A stretch of DNA of 47,199 nt from Myxococcales bacterium (GTDB lineage: Bacteria > Myxococcota_A > Polyangia > Polyangiales > Ga0077539), in NCBI GenBank assembly GCA_030652255.1, contig JAUSAZ010000051.1, forward strand, positions 1-47,199. The letters run 5' to 3'. Made by a program: the position numbers and the translations under genes. Below the pieces are notes generated by a model. It did no database searches, had not been told where the DNA came from, and saw only the letters and a program-made list of their open reading frames with translations. Positions 9,901 through 17,981 of the stretch are shown in pieces (within the stretch, counting starts at the first letter, position 1; every line of letters begins with the position of its first letter).

Positions 9901-10088
9901 AAGATCACCCCGCCCGAAGGGCCGACGAGCTGCGAGGCCGAGGCGTCGGTCGCCACGGGAGCGTCGGCCGACACGGGAGCGTCGGCCGTCGAGGCATCCA
10001 CCCCGGGCGCCGGGTCGGTGCACCCCGCCAGGATCACGAGGGTGCCCGCGTAGAGGGCGAAGCCGGAGGAGATATAGGGGCGCGTCAC
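6993..10088 (-). CDS. Large FG-GAP/VCBS-repeat lipoprotein
   Basis: A 1031-residue predicted surface lipoprotein. The signal peptide ends in LAGC (Cys near residue 23) and is followed by a Ser/Thr/Asp/Ala linker. Residues about 52-125 resemble a ZU5-like beta domain (PSGGVIFVAGLTLTIPPGAV). A Pro/Asp/Gly-rich linker (about 165-230) and a beta-sandwich region follow. At least 14 FG-GAP-like repeats then run to the C-terminus, each with a Ca2+-loop motif such as DVNGDGFADV. Such repeats form integrin-alpha-like beta-propellers, so two propellers are plausible. The gene starts with GTG at 10088, stands alone, and is convergent with the adaptor gene. A binding or structural role is inferred; no enzyme motif is seen. 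Confidence 0.93.
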   Translation of the reverse strand: MTRPYISSGFALYAGTLVILAGCTDPAPGVDASTADAPVSADAPVATDASASQLVGPSGGVIFVAGLTLTIPPGAVAAPVAITVTRTDLPAPAGYVGYSPVWRFAPEGLTFARPVTVDLTFNGDAARAGLYWSSAGGYERLTASIAGDRVVGSTSHFSLGFVGDLLALDAGLSDAATDQPADVLPDASAPPDGSALDGGTPSDGGATVDAPDVPTTPAVAAPRPIAPLTGSHVPSRRPMLRWALPAGVMTARVTLCRDRALTASCVSFDAAGTTGAPAADLAPGIWYWALRGVVGGAAGGSLGPVWRLRVATATVAGARPWGSDLDVNGDGFADVLAGVRDLAVSVFPGGVAGPSTTPVVRVAPLDSTHFGQAVDVAGDVNGDGYGDFVVGSPGSNAFYVYLGSATGPAATPSVVTGPVGSGLGSSVTGAGDVNGDGFDDVVAVNPSGNAVWLLPGGASGPGTPTRVTVAATSTASVVSGAGDVDGDGYADVLLAGTANVSGQLLRGAATGLDAARAVAVDRTSAPAGDVNGDGRGDLAFSDAAGARLVLGAATINPAGSAVGGTSPARVVAAPRGGDFNGDGYDDLLLVDPGAGFSAVAPGGAAGPGPAAALASGFGSATLQNLVGAGDVDGDGADDALSHRDGLVDLYVTRGSSAGLTFGRLSYLRLGAYFNDPNQYATVGDVNGDGRADFAYGRSVHLGTASGLSLTASWTLPSGDVYFVTGLGDINRDGYTDVAMMLRDRFTLIYPTSAVLGSSSGPGTVVPRVAGNSVIFEGSPYRGISRAGDVNRDGFDDFLTGSRGGARVSYGRSPLTTPLAGADIVVPGFTDMSDVAEAGDVNHDGFADVVVGSSSGGYRVVAGAATGTGAVLGTFPSGNAIPIAVGDVNGDLFDDLAVVTSAGIQVRLGSASGVVATPAQTLTGGRVYAAGDVNHDGRPDVIVMDIDRLGRAGLFLGNGSGFAPVPHLIAPDFIGIVGTNGRRGHGDIDGDGFDDVVLPVAFGVAVQRFDVPGPRPVVLTLTGSDTAASAFR

Positions 10089-10108
10089 GGGAGAGGGTCG
10101 TTGCCGCC

Positions 10109-10130
10109 ACGGGTGACCTCATTCACCCGT
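10109..10130. repeat. 8-bp perfect inverted repeat between divergent genes
   Basis: Arms ACGGGTGA and TCACCCGT are separated by six bases. The repeat lies 21 bases upstream of the FG-GAP gene start, where an operator or a leader hairpin could act. Its symmetry suits a dimeric regulator, but nothing in the sequence identifies one. Confidence 0.5.
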
Positions 10131-10137
10131 AACTCCG

Positions 10138-10236
10138 ATGCCCACGCTCATCACCCGCGACGAGGCCCTCGCCCGCCTCGCCCGGGTGACGCAGGCGCCC
10201 GTCATCTGCGGAGAGCGCGCGCGGGCTCCGTGGTAG
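10138..10236 (+). CDS. Possible 32-residue small ORF containing a MacA-like peptide
   Basis: An ATG at 10138 opens 32 codons ending in TAG. Its middle contains LARVTQAPVI, nearly the same as the peptide in the adaptor protein encoded at 6741-6770. No Shine-Dalgarno precedes it, and the 10109-10130 inverted repeat sits immediately upstream. It could be a remnant of a displaced gene fragment or chance coding in GC-rich DNA. I would not call it a real gene without expression data. Confidence 0.2.
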   Translation: MPTLITRDEALARLARVTQAPVICGERARAPW

Positions 10237-10284
10237 CAATGGCGGGGCCCACGCACCCCGACGAGGCCGGGAGACACCCCAGTG

Positions 10285-10851
10285 ATGATCCGACGAAACC
10301 ACCGCCGCCCCCTCCTGGTCGTCGCGACGCTCGTGCTCGTCACGGGCACCGCCCTGGCCTTCGACGCCGCCACCGTCGCGCGCGCCCACACCGGCGACCG
10401 CAACCTCGTGCGCGCCGACCTCATGGCCGCCACGCTCGCCAGCGAAGACCTCTCCGGCGCCAACCTCACCAGCGCCAACCTCGCGCGCGCCACGCTGACC
10501 GGGGCCAACCTCACCGGCGCCAACCTCTCCGACGCGCGGCTCGCCTCGGCCAACCTCACCGGCGCCAACCTCACCGGCGCCAACCTCACCGGCGCCCACC
10601 TGGAGAGCGCCAACCTCTCCGGCGCGCGCCTCGCCGGGGCCACGCTCGCGCACGCGTCGCTCACCGGGGCCACGCTCAACGGCGCCGACCTCACCGGCGC
10701 CCACCTCACCACGGCCGACCTCCGCGGGGTGCACAGCGACGCCGCCACGGTCTGGCCCGCGGGCTTCGCGCACCCCGAACCCGACCCTGCGCCCGCCGAC
10801 GCCGGCGCCCCCGCGGACGTGCCCGCGGCCCGGGCCCGACGCCGCCGCTGA
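10285..10851 (+). CDS. Exported pentapeptide-repeat protein
   Basis: A 188-residue protein. An Arg-rich start and a Leu/Val/Thr core with an ALA motif near residue 25 form a likely Sec signal peptide. From about residue 40 to 155 the protein is made of roughly 23 tandem A(N/D/T)LTG-type pentapeptides, which fold as a right-handed square beta-helix. The C-terminus is Pro/Ala/Asp-rich and ends in Arg residues. Cytoplasmic members can mimic DNA (Qnr-like), but the apparent signal peptide makes a periplasmic or surface role more likely here. ATG at 10285 is preferred to the adjacent GTG at 10282. A GGGAGA lies about ten bases upstream. Confidence 0.9.
   Translation: MIRRNHRRPLLVVATLVLVTGTALAFDAATVARAHTGDRNLVRADLMAATLASEDLSGANLTSANLARATLTGANLTGANLSDARLASANLTGANLTGANLTGAHLESANLSGARLAGATLAHASLTGATLNGADLTGAHLTTADLRGVHSDAATVWPAGFAHPEPDPAPADAGAPADVPAARARRRR
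10440..10730 (+). repeat. 15-bp coding repeats of the pentapeptide gene
   Basis: Near-identical 15-base units of the type ACCGGCGCCAACCTC recur through this stretch, with several exact adjacent copies around 10500-10590. They reflect the pentapeptide protein repeat. The low divergence suggests recent expansion or gene conversion. Confidence 0.8.
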
Positions 10852-10981
10852 GCTCGCCGTCGCCCCTGCGCCCGCAGCGATCGCACGCCTCCCACGGCCC
10901 CGCCGTTTCGACATAGCATCGCCGTCGCGCGAGGGCCGACCACGGCGGATCGTCCCCCCTGGCGCAGGGGTACCCCCAACG

Positions 10982-11961
<980 letters not shown>

Positions 11962-11965
<4 letters not shown>

Positions 11966-13497
11966 GCGCGCTGCTCTCGCTCTCCAACCTGGAGATGGTC
12001 TTCGGCGGCCTGCGCGCCGTCGGCGGCGTGAGCTTCGAGGTGCCCGAGAAGGCCATCTTCGGGCTCATCGGCCCCAACGGCGCGGGCAAGACCACCGTAT
12101 TCAACTGCGTCACCGGCGTCTACGCCCCCACCGGCGGGACCATTACCTTTCGAGGTAGACCCATCGGCGGTCTGCCAGCGTGGAAGATCGCCGACCTCGG
12201 CATCGCCCGCACCTTCCAGAACATCCGGCTCTTCGGTCAGATGTCGGTGATCGAGAACGTGCTGGTGGCGAGCCACCGGGTGACGAAGGCCTCCCTGCTC
12301 GACGTCATCGCGCGCACCGACCGCTACGCCGCCGACGACGCCGCGATGCGCGCCAAGGCGATGGACCTCCTCGCCTTCTTCGAGCTCGACGACAACGCCG
12401 GGCAGCTCGCGTCGTCGCTGCCCTACGGCGACCAGCGGCGGCTGGAGATCGCGCGGGCGTTGATGCTCGACCCGCGGGTGCTGCTGCTCGACGAGCCCGC
12501 CGCGGGGCTCAACAGCGCCGAGGCGAAGGTGCTGGAGGGGCAGATCCGCACGCTGCGCGACCGCTTCGACCTTACGGTGGTGCTGGTCGAGCACAACATG
12601 CAGGTGGTGATGGGGGTGTGCGAGGAGATCCACGTGATGGACCGCGGCGAGACCATCGCCCACGGCGTCCCGGCGGCGGTGCAGACCGACCCGAAGGTGC
12701 TGGAGGCCTACCTCGGCGCGGGTCACGACGCCGTCACCGCCCCCCGCGAGGCGACCGCGGAGGCGCCCGCGGAGGTGCTGCTCTCGGTGATGGACCTCCA
12801 GGTGGCCTACGGCGGCATCCAGGCCGTGAAGGGCATCTCGCTGGAGGTCCGGCGCGGCGAGCTGGTGGCGCTCATCGGCGCCAACGGCGCGGGCAAGACG
12901 ACGACGCTCAAGGCCATCGCGCGGATGCTCCCGCTGAAGGCCGGCGCGGTGGCCTTCGAGGGGAAGAACCTCGGCGGGGTGGAGGCGCACTCGCTGGTGG
13001 CGATGGGCATCGCGATGGCGCCGGAGGGCCGCGCGATCTTCCCCAACCTGACGGTGCGCGAGAACCTGGAGATGGGCGCGTACACGGTGGACGACCGCGG
13101 CGCGATCGCGGCGCGCATGGACGAGGCCGTGGCGCTCTTCCCCCGGCTGGGCGAGCGCATGGCGCAGCTCGGCGGCACGCTCTCGGGCGGAGAGCAGCAG
13201 ATGCTGGCCATCGCGCGGGCGCTGATGTCGGGGCCGAAGCTCTTGATGCTGGACGAGCCCTCGTTGGGCATCGCGCCGGTGCTGGTCGACCAGATCTTCG
13301 AGGCCATCGACCGCATCCGCCGCAAGGGGCTGACCATCCTGCTGGTGGAGCAGAACACCCGGCGGGCGCTGGCGGCGGCGCAGCGGGCCTACGTGCTGGT
13401 GACGGGCGAGGTGGTGCTCTCGGGCGACGCGGCCACGCTGGCGCGCGACCCGCGGGTGCAGGGCGCGTATCTCGGCGAGGGCGTGCACATTGACTGA
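11962..13497 (+). CDS. livGF: LivG-LivF fusion, two ABC ATPase domains in one chain
   Basis: A 511-residue protein joining the two ATPases that are normally separate in liv operons. Residues about 4-250 are LivG-like: Walker A GPNGAGKT (37-44), ARTFQNIRLF, Walker B VLLLDEP and VVLVEHNM. The ABC signature reads LPYGDQRR, a natural variant of LSGGQ. A 20-residue Ala/Glu/Thr-rich linker (about 252-272) follows. Residues about 272-511 are LivF-like: Walker A GANGAGKT (306-313), MAPEGRAIFPNLTVRENL, LSGGEQQ and LLVEQN. No stop or internal start with Shine-Dalgarno separates the halves, so the fusion is read directly from the sequence. It would power LivM plus an unlinked LivH. Confidence 0.93.
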
Positions 13498-14107
13498 GCG
13501 TGCGGGCGGGGCGCTGACGCCGCGGGTGCTGGTGGTCGACGACGACGCGGCCATCTGCGAGCTGCTGGAGACGGTGCTGACAAAGGACGGCTGCACCGTC
13601 GACACGGAGAACGACCCCACGCAGGCCGAGGCGCGGGTGCGCGGCGGGGCGTACCACCTGCTGCTGCTGGACGTGATGATGCCGCGGCAGGACGGCCTGG
13701 AGACGCTGCGCCGGGTGCGCGCCCTCGACCGCGACCTGGCGGTGGTGATGATCACGGGCTTCCCCTCGGTGGAGACCGCCGTGCAGGCGATGCAGATGGA
13801 GGCGATGGACTACCTGCGCAAGCCCTTCACCGTGGAGGCGCTGCGCGAGGTGGTGACGCGGGTACTGCGCCGGCGGGGACTGCTCCGGGCCCCCGAGGAG
13901 CAGGTGCTGAAGGCCATCGGCGAGGCGGTGCGAACACGCCGCCACGGGCTGGGCCTCACGCTCAAGGACCTCGGGCGGAGGGCGGACCTCTCGGTGTCGC
14001 AGCTCTCCCAGGTGGAGCGCGGCGAAGGGAGCGCGAGCGTGTCGGCGCTCTACCGGCTCGCGGTGGCGCTGGGCGTTCCCATGAAGGAACTCTTCGGGGA
14101 TCTGTAG
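13490..14107 (+). CDS. Response regulator with C-terminal XRE-type HTH
   Basis: A 205-residue protein. A receiver domain spans about residues 12-130: VVDDDAAI acidic pocket, phospho-acceptor Asp61 in LLLLDVMMP, MITGFPS, and the Lys in YLRKPF. A helix-turn-helix of the XRE/Cro type lies at about 145-203 (LKDLGRRADLSVSQLSQVERGE). Receivers usually carry OmpR, NarL or Fis-type DNA-binding domains, so this pairing is uncommon. The TTG start at 13490 overlaps the LivGF stop by eight bases and has GGCGAGGG upstream. The next candidate, GTG at 13526, would remove the strand-1 lead-in. It is probably co-transcribed with liv and may control it. No histidine kinase is adjacent. Confidence 0.88.
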   Translation: MTERAGGALTPRVLVVDDDAAICELLETVLTKDGCTVDTENDPTQAEARVRGGAYHLLLLDVMMPRQDGLETLRRVRALDRDLAVVMITGFPSVETAVQAMQMEAMDYLRKPFTVEALREVVTRVLRRRGLLRAPEEQVLKAIGEAVRTRRHGLGLTLKDLGRRADLSVSQLSQVERGEGSASVSALYRLAVALGVPMKELFGDL

Positions 14108-14155
14108 GGCTGCGGCACCGCGGGGCGCTCATCACGGCGGGTGCACCCGATGGGG

Positions 14156-14161
14156 TATCTT
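14156..14161 (+). promoter_or_regulatory. Putative -10 box, leaderless start of the second Uma2 gene
   Basis: TATCTT ends six bases before the ATG at 14168. No -35 consensus is visible. The position argues for the 14168 start rather than the upstream GTG at 14141 or ATG at 14150. Confidence 0.35.
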
Positions 14162-14167
14162 CGGCGG

Positions 14168-14773
14168 ATGTCTGGAGACGCTGTCCGAAGCCTCGATCCG
14201 GAGTTTCCCAACCTCGCGCCCGAGGTCATCGAAGGCTACCGCAGCGCACCCGCCCACCTCGTCGCGGAGATCATCGACGGCGCGCTCTCGCTCATGCCGC
14301 GGCCGCGGCGACGGCACTCGCGCTCCGCGGGCGAGCTGCACGGCGAGCTGCGCGGCCCCTTCGACCGCGGGCGCGACGGTCCTGGCGGGTGGGTGTTCCT
14401 GCCGGAGCCCGAGCTGCACCTCGGACCTCGTCCGGACATCGTGATCCCCGACCTCGCTGCGTGGCGCACCGAGCGCACGCCCCCGGGCTTCCTGGCCGAC
14501 GACGCCGCGGGCATCACCCTCGCGCCCGACTGGGTCTGCGAGGTGCTGTCCCCGTCGACTGCCAGCACCGACCGGACGAAGAAGCTCCCGATCTACCGCC
14601 GCGAGGGGGTGGGCCACGCGTGGTTGATCGACCCCACCGCGCACACGCTGGAGGTGTTCCGCCGCCACGACCTCGGCTGGCTGCTCATCGCGACCTTCGC
14701 GGGCGCAAGTGTCGTCCGGGCCGAGCCCTTCGACGCGGTGCCCCTCGACCTCGCAGGCCTCTGGGTTGATTGA
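14168..14773 (+). CDS. Uma2-family putative restriction endonuclease
   Basis: A 201-residue, full-length Uma2 (DUF820) protein. The canonical PD-(D/E)XK elements are clear: RPDIVIPDLAAW, then WVCEVLSPSTASTDRTKKLPIYRREGV with catalytic-type Glu and Lys, then HAWLIDPTAHTLEVF. It is closer to the family consensus than the paralogue at 2854-3660 and has no C-terminal repeat extension. Its biological role is unknown across the family. It is monocistronic, after the REC-XRE gene and convergent with the DCC oxidoreductase gene, whose stop lies nine bases away. Confidence 0.92.
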   Translation: MSGDAVRSLDPEFPNLAPEVIEGYRSAPAHLVAEIIDGALSLMPRPRRRHSRSAGELHGELRGPFDRGRDGPGGWVFLPEPELHLGPRPDIVIPDLAAWRTERTPPGFLADDAAGITLAPDWVCEVLSPSTASTDRTKKLPIYRREGVGHAWLIDPTAHTLEVFRRHDLGWLLIATFAGASVVRAEPFDAVPLDLAGLWVD

Positions 14774-14782
14774 GTTCGATCC

Positions 14783-15184
14783 CTACGCCCGCGTCGTGGC
14801 GGGCACCGCGCAGGTCCCGTCGGGCGCGCACCGCCCGGTGAGCCGCAGCCGGTTGCGCGCGAACACCCGGTAGCCCAGGTCGAGCAGCTGCGAAATGCCC
14901 GGCACCCGGGTGATGGCCACCAGCGCCCCGAAGCCCACCGCGGCGTACAGCCGCCGGAACACCTCCACCCCTTCGATCATCGTCCCATCGGGCAGCCGAC
15001 CCCGGATGCGCGCCATGAAGTCCGCGTGCTCCTCCGGGGTCACCGCCGCCACGAAGTCGGGCGCCGCGATGTCCGTGAACTGCACCCTCCCGCGGCGGTC
15101 GAGTCGGCGCAGCAGGTTGACCTCCCGGATGCAGAGCGGACAGTCGCCGTCGAAGAAGACCTCGACGAGCTTGCCTTCGTTCAT
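14783..15184 (-). CDS. DCC-family thiol-disulfide oxidoreductase (DUF393)
   Basis: A 133-residue protein. The defining motif FFDGDCPLC sits near the N-terminus (residues about 9-17), giving the D-x-x-C-P-x-C redox pair typical of DCC/DUF393 proteins, which are thioredoxin-fold-like oxidoreductases. A middle segment ([13 protein letters not shown], then [17 protein letters not shown]) and a hydrophobic helix before the YRVFARNR motif also match the family. Two start codons are possible: ATG at 15184, used here, and ATG at 15205 seven codons upstream. Neither has a good Shine-Dalgarno. The gene is divergent from the Cys-rich lipoprotein gene. Confidence 0.88.
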   Translation of the reverse strand: MNEGKLVEVFFDGDCPLCIREVNLLRRLDRRGRVQFTDIAAPDFVAAVTPEEHADFMARIRGRLPDGTMIEGVEVFRRLYAAVGFGALVAITRVPGISQLLDLGYRVFARNRLRLTGRCAPDGTCAVPATTRA

Positions 15185-15317
15185 CGGTGCTTGCGTGGGG
15201 TGCATCGTGCAGATGGGATGCTCGCCCGATGGCCCCGGTCGCACCAGCGTCGTGTCAGCGGCACTCCCTTCCTGGAGCGGTGGTCGGCCCTCACAACCCC
15301 CCAACGGAAGGGTGGTG

Positions 15318-15323
15318 TACAGT
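15318..15323 (+). promoter_or_regulatory. Putative -10 box, leaderless start of the Cys-rich lipoprotein gene
   Basis: TACAGT ends ten bases before the ATG at 15334. A GCAGGGCC lies between but is too close to act as a normal Shine-Dalgarno. No -35 consensus is seen. Confidence 0.35.
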
Positions 15324-15333
15324 CCGCAGGGCC

Positions 15334-16716
15334 ATGCAGCTACCCCGGGCAGCGCTGTTTTTACTGTTGGGTGTAATGCTCGCCGGCTGCGGCGTCCTGG
15401 TCTCACCCGACGAGTCGCGGCTGCTGGCGTTCCCGCCGCCCGATGGAGGCGCGGTCGACCTCGGGACGCCCACCGACCTCGGGACGCCCACCGACGAGGG
15501 CACCCCGCCGACGGACGCACCCACCAGCGACGCCATCAAGGTCACCGACCTGGGCGACGACGCCCCCGCGGGCGACGCCTCGGTGGACGACGTCCCCACC
15601 GACCTGGGGCTCCCTGAAGACATCGCCACGCCGATCGACGTGCCTGCGCCCAGCGACGTGCCCGCGCCCATCGACGTCCCCGCGCCCATCGACACCGGCG
15701 TGGCGTGCGCCCCGGGCTTGAGCGCCTGCGGCCCCGCGTGCTTCGACCTCCGCAGCGACCTGCGCCACTGCGGCGCCTGCAACACCGTCTGCGCGGGCGC
15801 CATGCGCTGCGTCGACGGTGTCTGCCAGCCGCCGTGCACCGCGCTCCAGACGGCGTGCTCCGGCCGCTGCGTCGACCTCCGCGCCGACGAGAACCACTGC
15901 GGCGCCTGCAGCCGCGCGTGCGCCCGCGGCCAGGTCTGCGCTGCCGGGGTGTGCGGCTGCCTCGCGACGCAGATGCTCTGCGGGACGGCGTGCGTCAACC
16001 TCCTGAGCGACCGCGAGAACTGCGGCGCGTGCGGGCGACGCTGCACCACCGGCGAGGCCTGCACCGCGGGGAGCTGCCAGTGCACCGGCGGGCTCACGGC
16101 GTGCGGCGAGCGCTGCGTCAACCGGCAGAGCGACCCGGCCAACTGCGGCACCTGCGGCAACGTCTGCGCGGTGGGTCGCATCTGCTCGGGCGGGCGCTGC
16201 CTCTGCCCCAACAACACCCAGCCCGACGGCGACGGCCGCTGCGTGGCGACGCAGGTCGACCCCGACAACTGCGGCCGCGTCGGGCGCGAGTGCGCCGACG
16301 CCGAGGCCTGCCAGGGCGGCAATTGTGTGTGCCGGCCGGGGCTCAACCGCGTGGACGGGGCGTGCGTCGACCTGCAGAGCGACCACGACCACTGCGGCCG
16401 CGCCAACAACCGCTGCCCCGGCGAGCAGGTGTGCCTGGCCGGGCGCTGCGTCGGTCCTGGCGAGTGCCGCTCGCCGATGACGAGCTGCGGGCGCGACTGC
16501 GTCGACCGCGCGCGCAGCAACCTGCACTGCGGCGACTGCGGCGACGACTGCGACGCCGCCGACACCTGCATCGACGGCGAGTGCCGCTCCACCCGCGTCG
16601 AGACCACCTGCATGACCTGCCCTTGCGCGGCCTGCACCGAGGACGGCCAGCGCTGCTGCACGTCGCCCCGCGCGGGCGGCTTCGCGCTCTGCGTCGACGC
16701 CTCGCGCTGCCCGTAA
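15334..16716 (+). CDS. Cys-rich lipoprotein with Stig1-like repeats
   Basis: A 460-residue predicted lipoprotein. The signal peptide ends with lipobox LAGC (Cys near residue 20). A Pro/Thr/Asp linker of about 100 residues contains repeated DLGTPTDLG- and [15 protein letters not shown] units. From about residue 125 on, seven or eight Cys-rich modules follow the pattern C-x-x-x-C-v-(D/N)-L-x-(S/A)-D-x-x-(N/H)-C-G-x-C-x-x-x-C, as in Stig1-like repeats common in myxobacterial surface proteins. A final module contains [18 protein letters not shown]. Paired cysteines suggest disulfide-stabilised rods on the cell surface. No enzyme motif is seen. It is convergent with the TSP3 lipoprotein gene. Confidence 0.9.
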   Translation: MQLPRAALFLLLGVMLAGCGVLVSPDESRLLAFPPPDGGAVDLGTPTDLGTPTDEGTPPTDAPTSDAIKVTDLGDDAPAGDASVDDVPTDLGLPEDIATPIDVPAPSDVPAPIDVPAPIDTGVACAPGLSACGPACFDLRSDLRHCGACNTVCAGAMRCVDGVCQPPCTALQTACSGRCVDLRADENHCGACSRACARGQVCAAGVCGCLATQMLCGTACVNLLSDRENCGACGRRCTTGEACTAGSCQCTGGLTACGERCVNRQSDPANCGTCGNVCAVGRICSGGRCLCPNNTQPDGDGRCVATQVDPDNCGRVGRECADAEACQGGNCVCRPGLNRVDGACVDLQSDHDHCGRANNRCPGEQVCLAGRCVGPGECRSPMTSCGRDCVDRARSNLHCGDCGDDCDAADTCIDGECRSTRVETTCMTCPCAACTEDGQRCCTSPRAGGFALCVDASRCP

Positions 16717-16729
16717 GGCCCGCCGCCGC

Positions 16730-17521
16730 CTACTGGCAGCGCGCCACCTGGCAGAACCCTTCATCGTCGATGGCGGGCCAGGACCCGGTCCCCCCCTGGG
16801 CGCCGAGCACGTCGAGCGTCAATCGCCGCGAGCGCAGCACCTCGGCCCCCTCGGCGCGCACCGCCAGCACCAGCTCGTAGGCCCGACGGCAGCCCAGGCG
16901 CAGCACGCCCCCGTCGCCGTCGGAGGCGCCGCCGCGGGAGCGCGTCGTCAGCCGCCACGAGAGCTGCGTGCGGCCCAGCACCCCCACGAAGCGCGACCCG
17001 CTGAACTCCTGCACCACCCCCGCCGGGTCGGCCCCCACGGCGACGAGGTCGAAGGCCGCCCACGCGCTCGCGAGGCGCTCGTCGATGCCCACCCCGCGGT
17101 CCTGCCACAGGCCCGCGATGACTCCCCCCTGGCCGTCGACCACCACCGAGTGCTCGGTCACCACCACCTCCGAGGGCGCCTCGCGGAGCTGCACCCGGTC
17201 GGCCGCGTCGGGCTCGCGCGAGTTCAGCGGGTCGGTGCCGAAGCGCAGCTCGTACAGGTCGGTGAGACCGTCGCGGTCGGTGTCCGCCCGCGTAGGGTCG
17301 GTGCCCGCCGACGCCTCGGTGGCGTCGCACACCCCGTCGCCGTCGTCGTCCGCCGTCGTCGAGCCCCGATCGACGGCCACCCCCCGGTCGACGCGCGGCC
17401 CGGTGTCCCGGCGTCCCCCGTCGAGGGGAGGGTCGACCGCGCCCTCGCCGCAGCCCGCGAATACTCCGACCAGTAAAGCCAGGGCCGCGCGGCGCACGGG
17501 CCGCTCAGGGCTTCGCCTCAC
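16730..17521 (-). CDS. Lipoprotein with thrombospondin type 3-like Ca2+-binding repeats
   Basis: A 263-residue predicted lipoprotein with lipobox FAGC near residue 24. A Gly/Asp/Arg linker leads to two thrombospondin type 3-like repeats (about residues 57-100): DDDGDGVCDATEASAGTDP and then TDRDGLTDLYELRFGTDP, which bind Ca2+ in known proteins. The C-terminal 160 residues look like a beta-rich domain of unknown family. GTG at 17521 overlaps the 3' end of the YbjN-like gene by 17 bases. A second GTG at 17497 would give a neater signal peptide (MRRAALALLVGVFAGC) and is a real alternative. It is likely expressed from the same promoter as the upstream gene. Confidence 0.87.
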   Translation of the reverse strand: MRRSPERPVRRAALALLVGVFAGCGEGAVDPPLDGGRRDTGPRVDRGVAVDRGSTTADDDGDGVCDATEASAGTDPTRADTDRDGLTDLYELRFGTDPLNSREPDAADRVQLREAPSEVVVTEHSVVVDGQGGVIAGLWQDRGVGIDERLASAWAAFDLVAVGADPAGVVQEFSGSRFVGVLGRTQLSWRLTTRSRGGASDGDGGVLRLGCRRAYELVLAVRAEGAEVLRSRRLTLDVLGAQGGTGSWPAIDDEGFCQVARCQ

Positions 17522-17927
17522 GCCAGCGCTGGCCGCCGAAGCGCGCCTTGAGCTCGTCGTCGAGGTGATCGGCCACCACGGCCATCATCCCCACGCAGGC
17601 GATGAGCTCGTCGCTGTCGAGGTGGTCGCCGAGCAGGTTGTGGGCGATCCACACCTCCTTGTGGCGCCAGTACGCCTTGCCGAAATAGAGCTTCTCGTTG
17701 AGCTCGTTGAGCCGCGTGAGCAACGGCTCGCTCACGTCGACGCCGTTGAGCACCGGGCACACCAGCTCGATGATGGTGTAGCGGTCCTGCCAGGCGTGCG
17801 CCGACACGAACACCGCCGTGGACCCGCGCTCCACCCGGCAGCGCCCCTCCTCCTTCACGAAGGGGTACCCCGCCGCCTTCAGGATCTCGACCACCCGCTG
17901 CTCGACTTCACTCACCTGCGTCGCCAT
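17505..17927 (-). CDS. YbjN / TY-chaperone-like protein
   Basis: A 140-residue cytoplasmic protein without signal peptide. The alternating strands and helices (RVVEILKAAGYPFVKEEGRC, then TIIELVCPVLNGVDV, then LNELNEKLYFGKAYWRHKEVWIAHNLLGDHLDSDEL) match the YbjN/type III secretion chaperone-like (TY-Chap) fold. Those domains are proposed peptide-binding chaperones. The ATG at 17927 has a strong Shine-Dalgarno, GGAGG, seven bases upstream, which decides this start over longer readings. A recognisable promoter lies at 17952-17981. Its 3' end overlaps the TSP3 lipoprotein gene, so it could assist that lipoprotein, though this is inference. Confidence 0.87.
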   Translation of the reverse strand: MATQVSEVEQRVVEILKAAGYPFVKEEGRCRVERGSTAVFVSAHAWQDRYTIIELVCPVLNGVDVSEPLLTRLNELNEKLYFGKAYWRHKEVWIAHNLLGDHLDSDELIACVGMMAVVADHLDDELKARFGGQRWREAKP

Positions 17928-17951
17928 CGAATTGCCTCCGTAACCCTCTTC

Positions 17952-17981
17952 GCTATAGCGCTTCCACCGAGGGACTGTCAC
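17952..17981 (-). promoter_or_regulatory. Sigma70-like promoter of the YbjN-TSP3 operon
   Basis: On the minus strand, GTGACA (17981-17976) and TATAGC (17957-17952) are separated by 18 bases, close to the TTGACA/TATAAT consensus. Transcription would start near 17945, leaving a leader of about 18 bases that contains the GGAGG. The -35 overlaps the stop codon of the NAGPA-like gene. Confidence 0.55.

Noticed and set aside
10440..10730. CRISPR-like array
   Set aside because: The repeats are contiguous 15-base coding units without spacers, explained by the pentapeptide protein.
7137..10916. 1259-codon plus-strand frame across the FG-GAP gene
   Set aside because: It is the antisense shadow of the FG-GAP repeats. 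The translation is made of Arg/Val/Asp/Gly repeats mirroring the minus-strand motif and has no signal peptide or fold.
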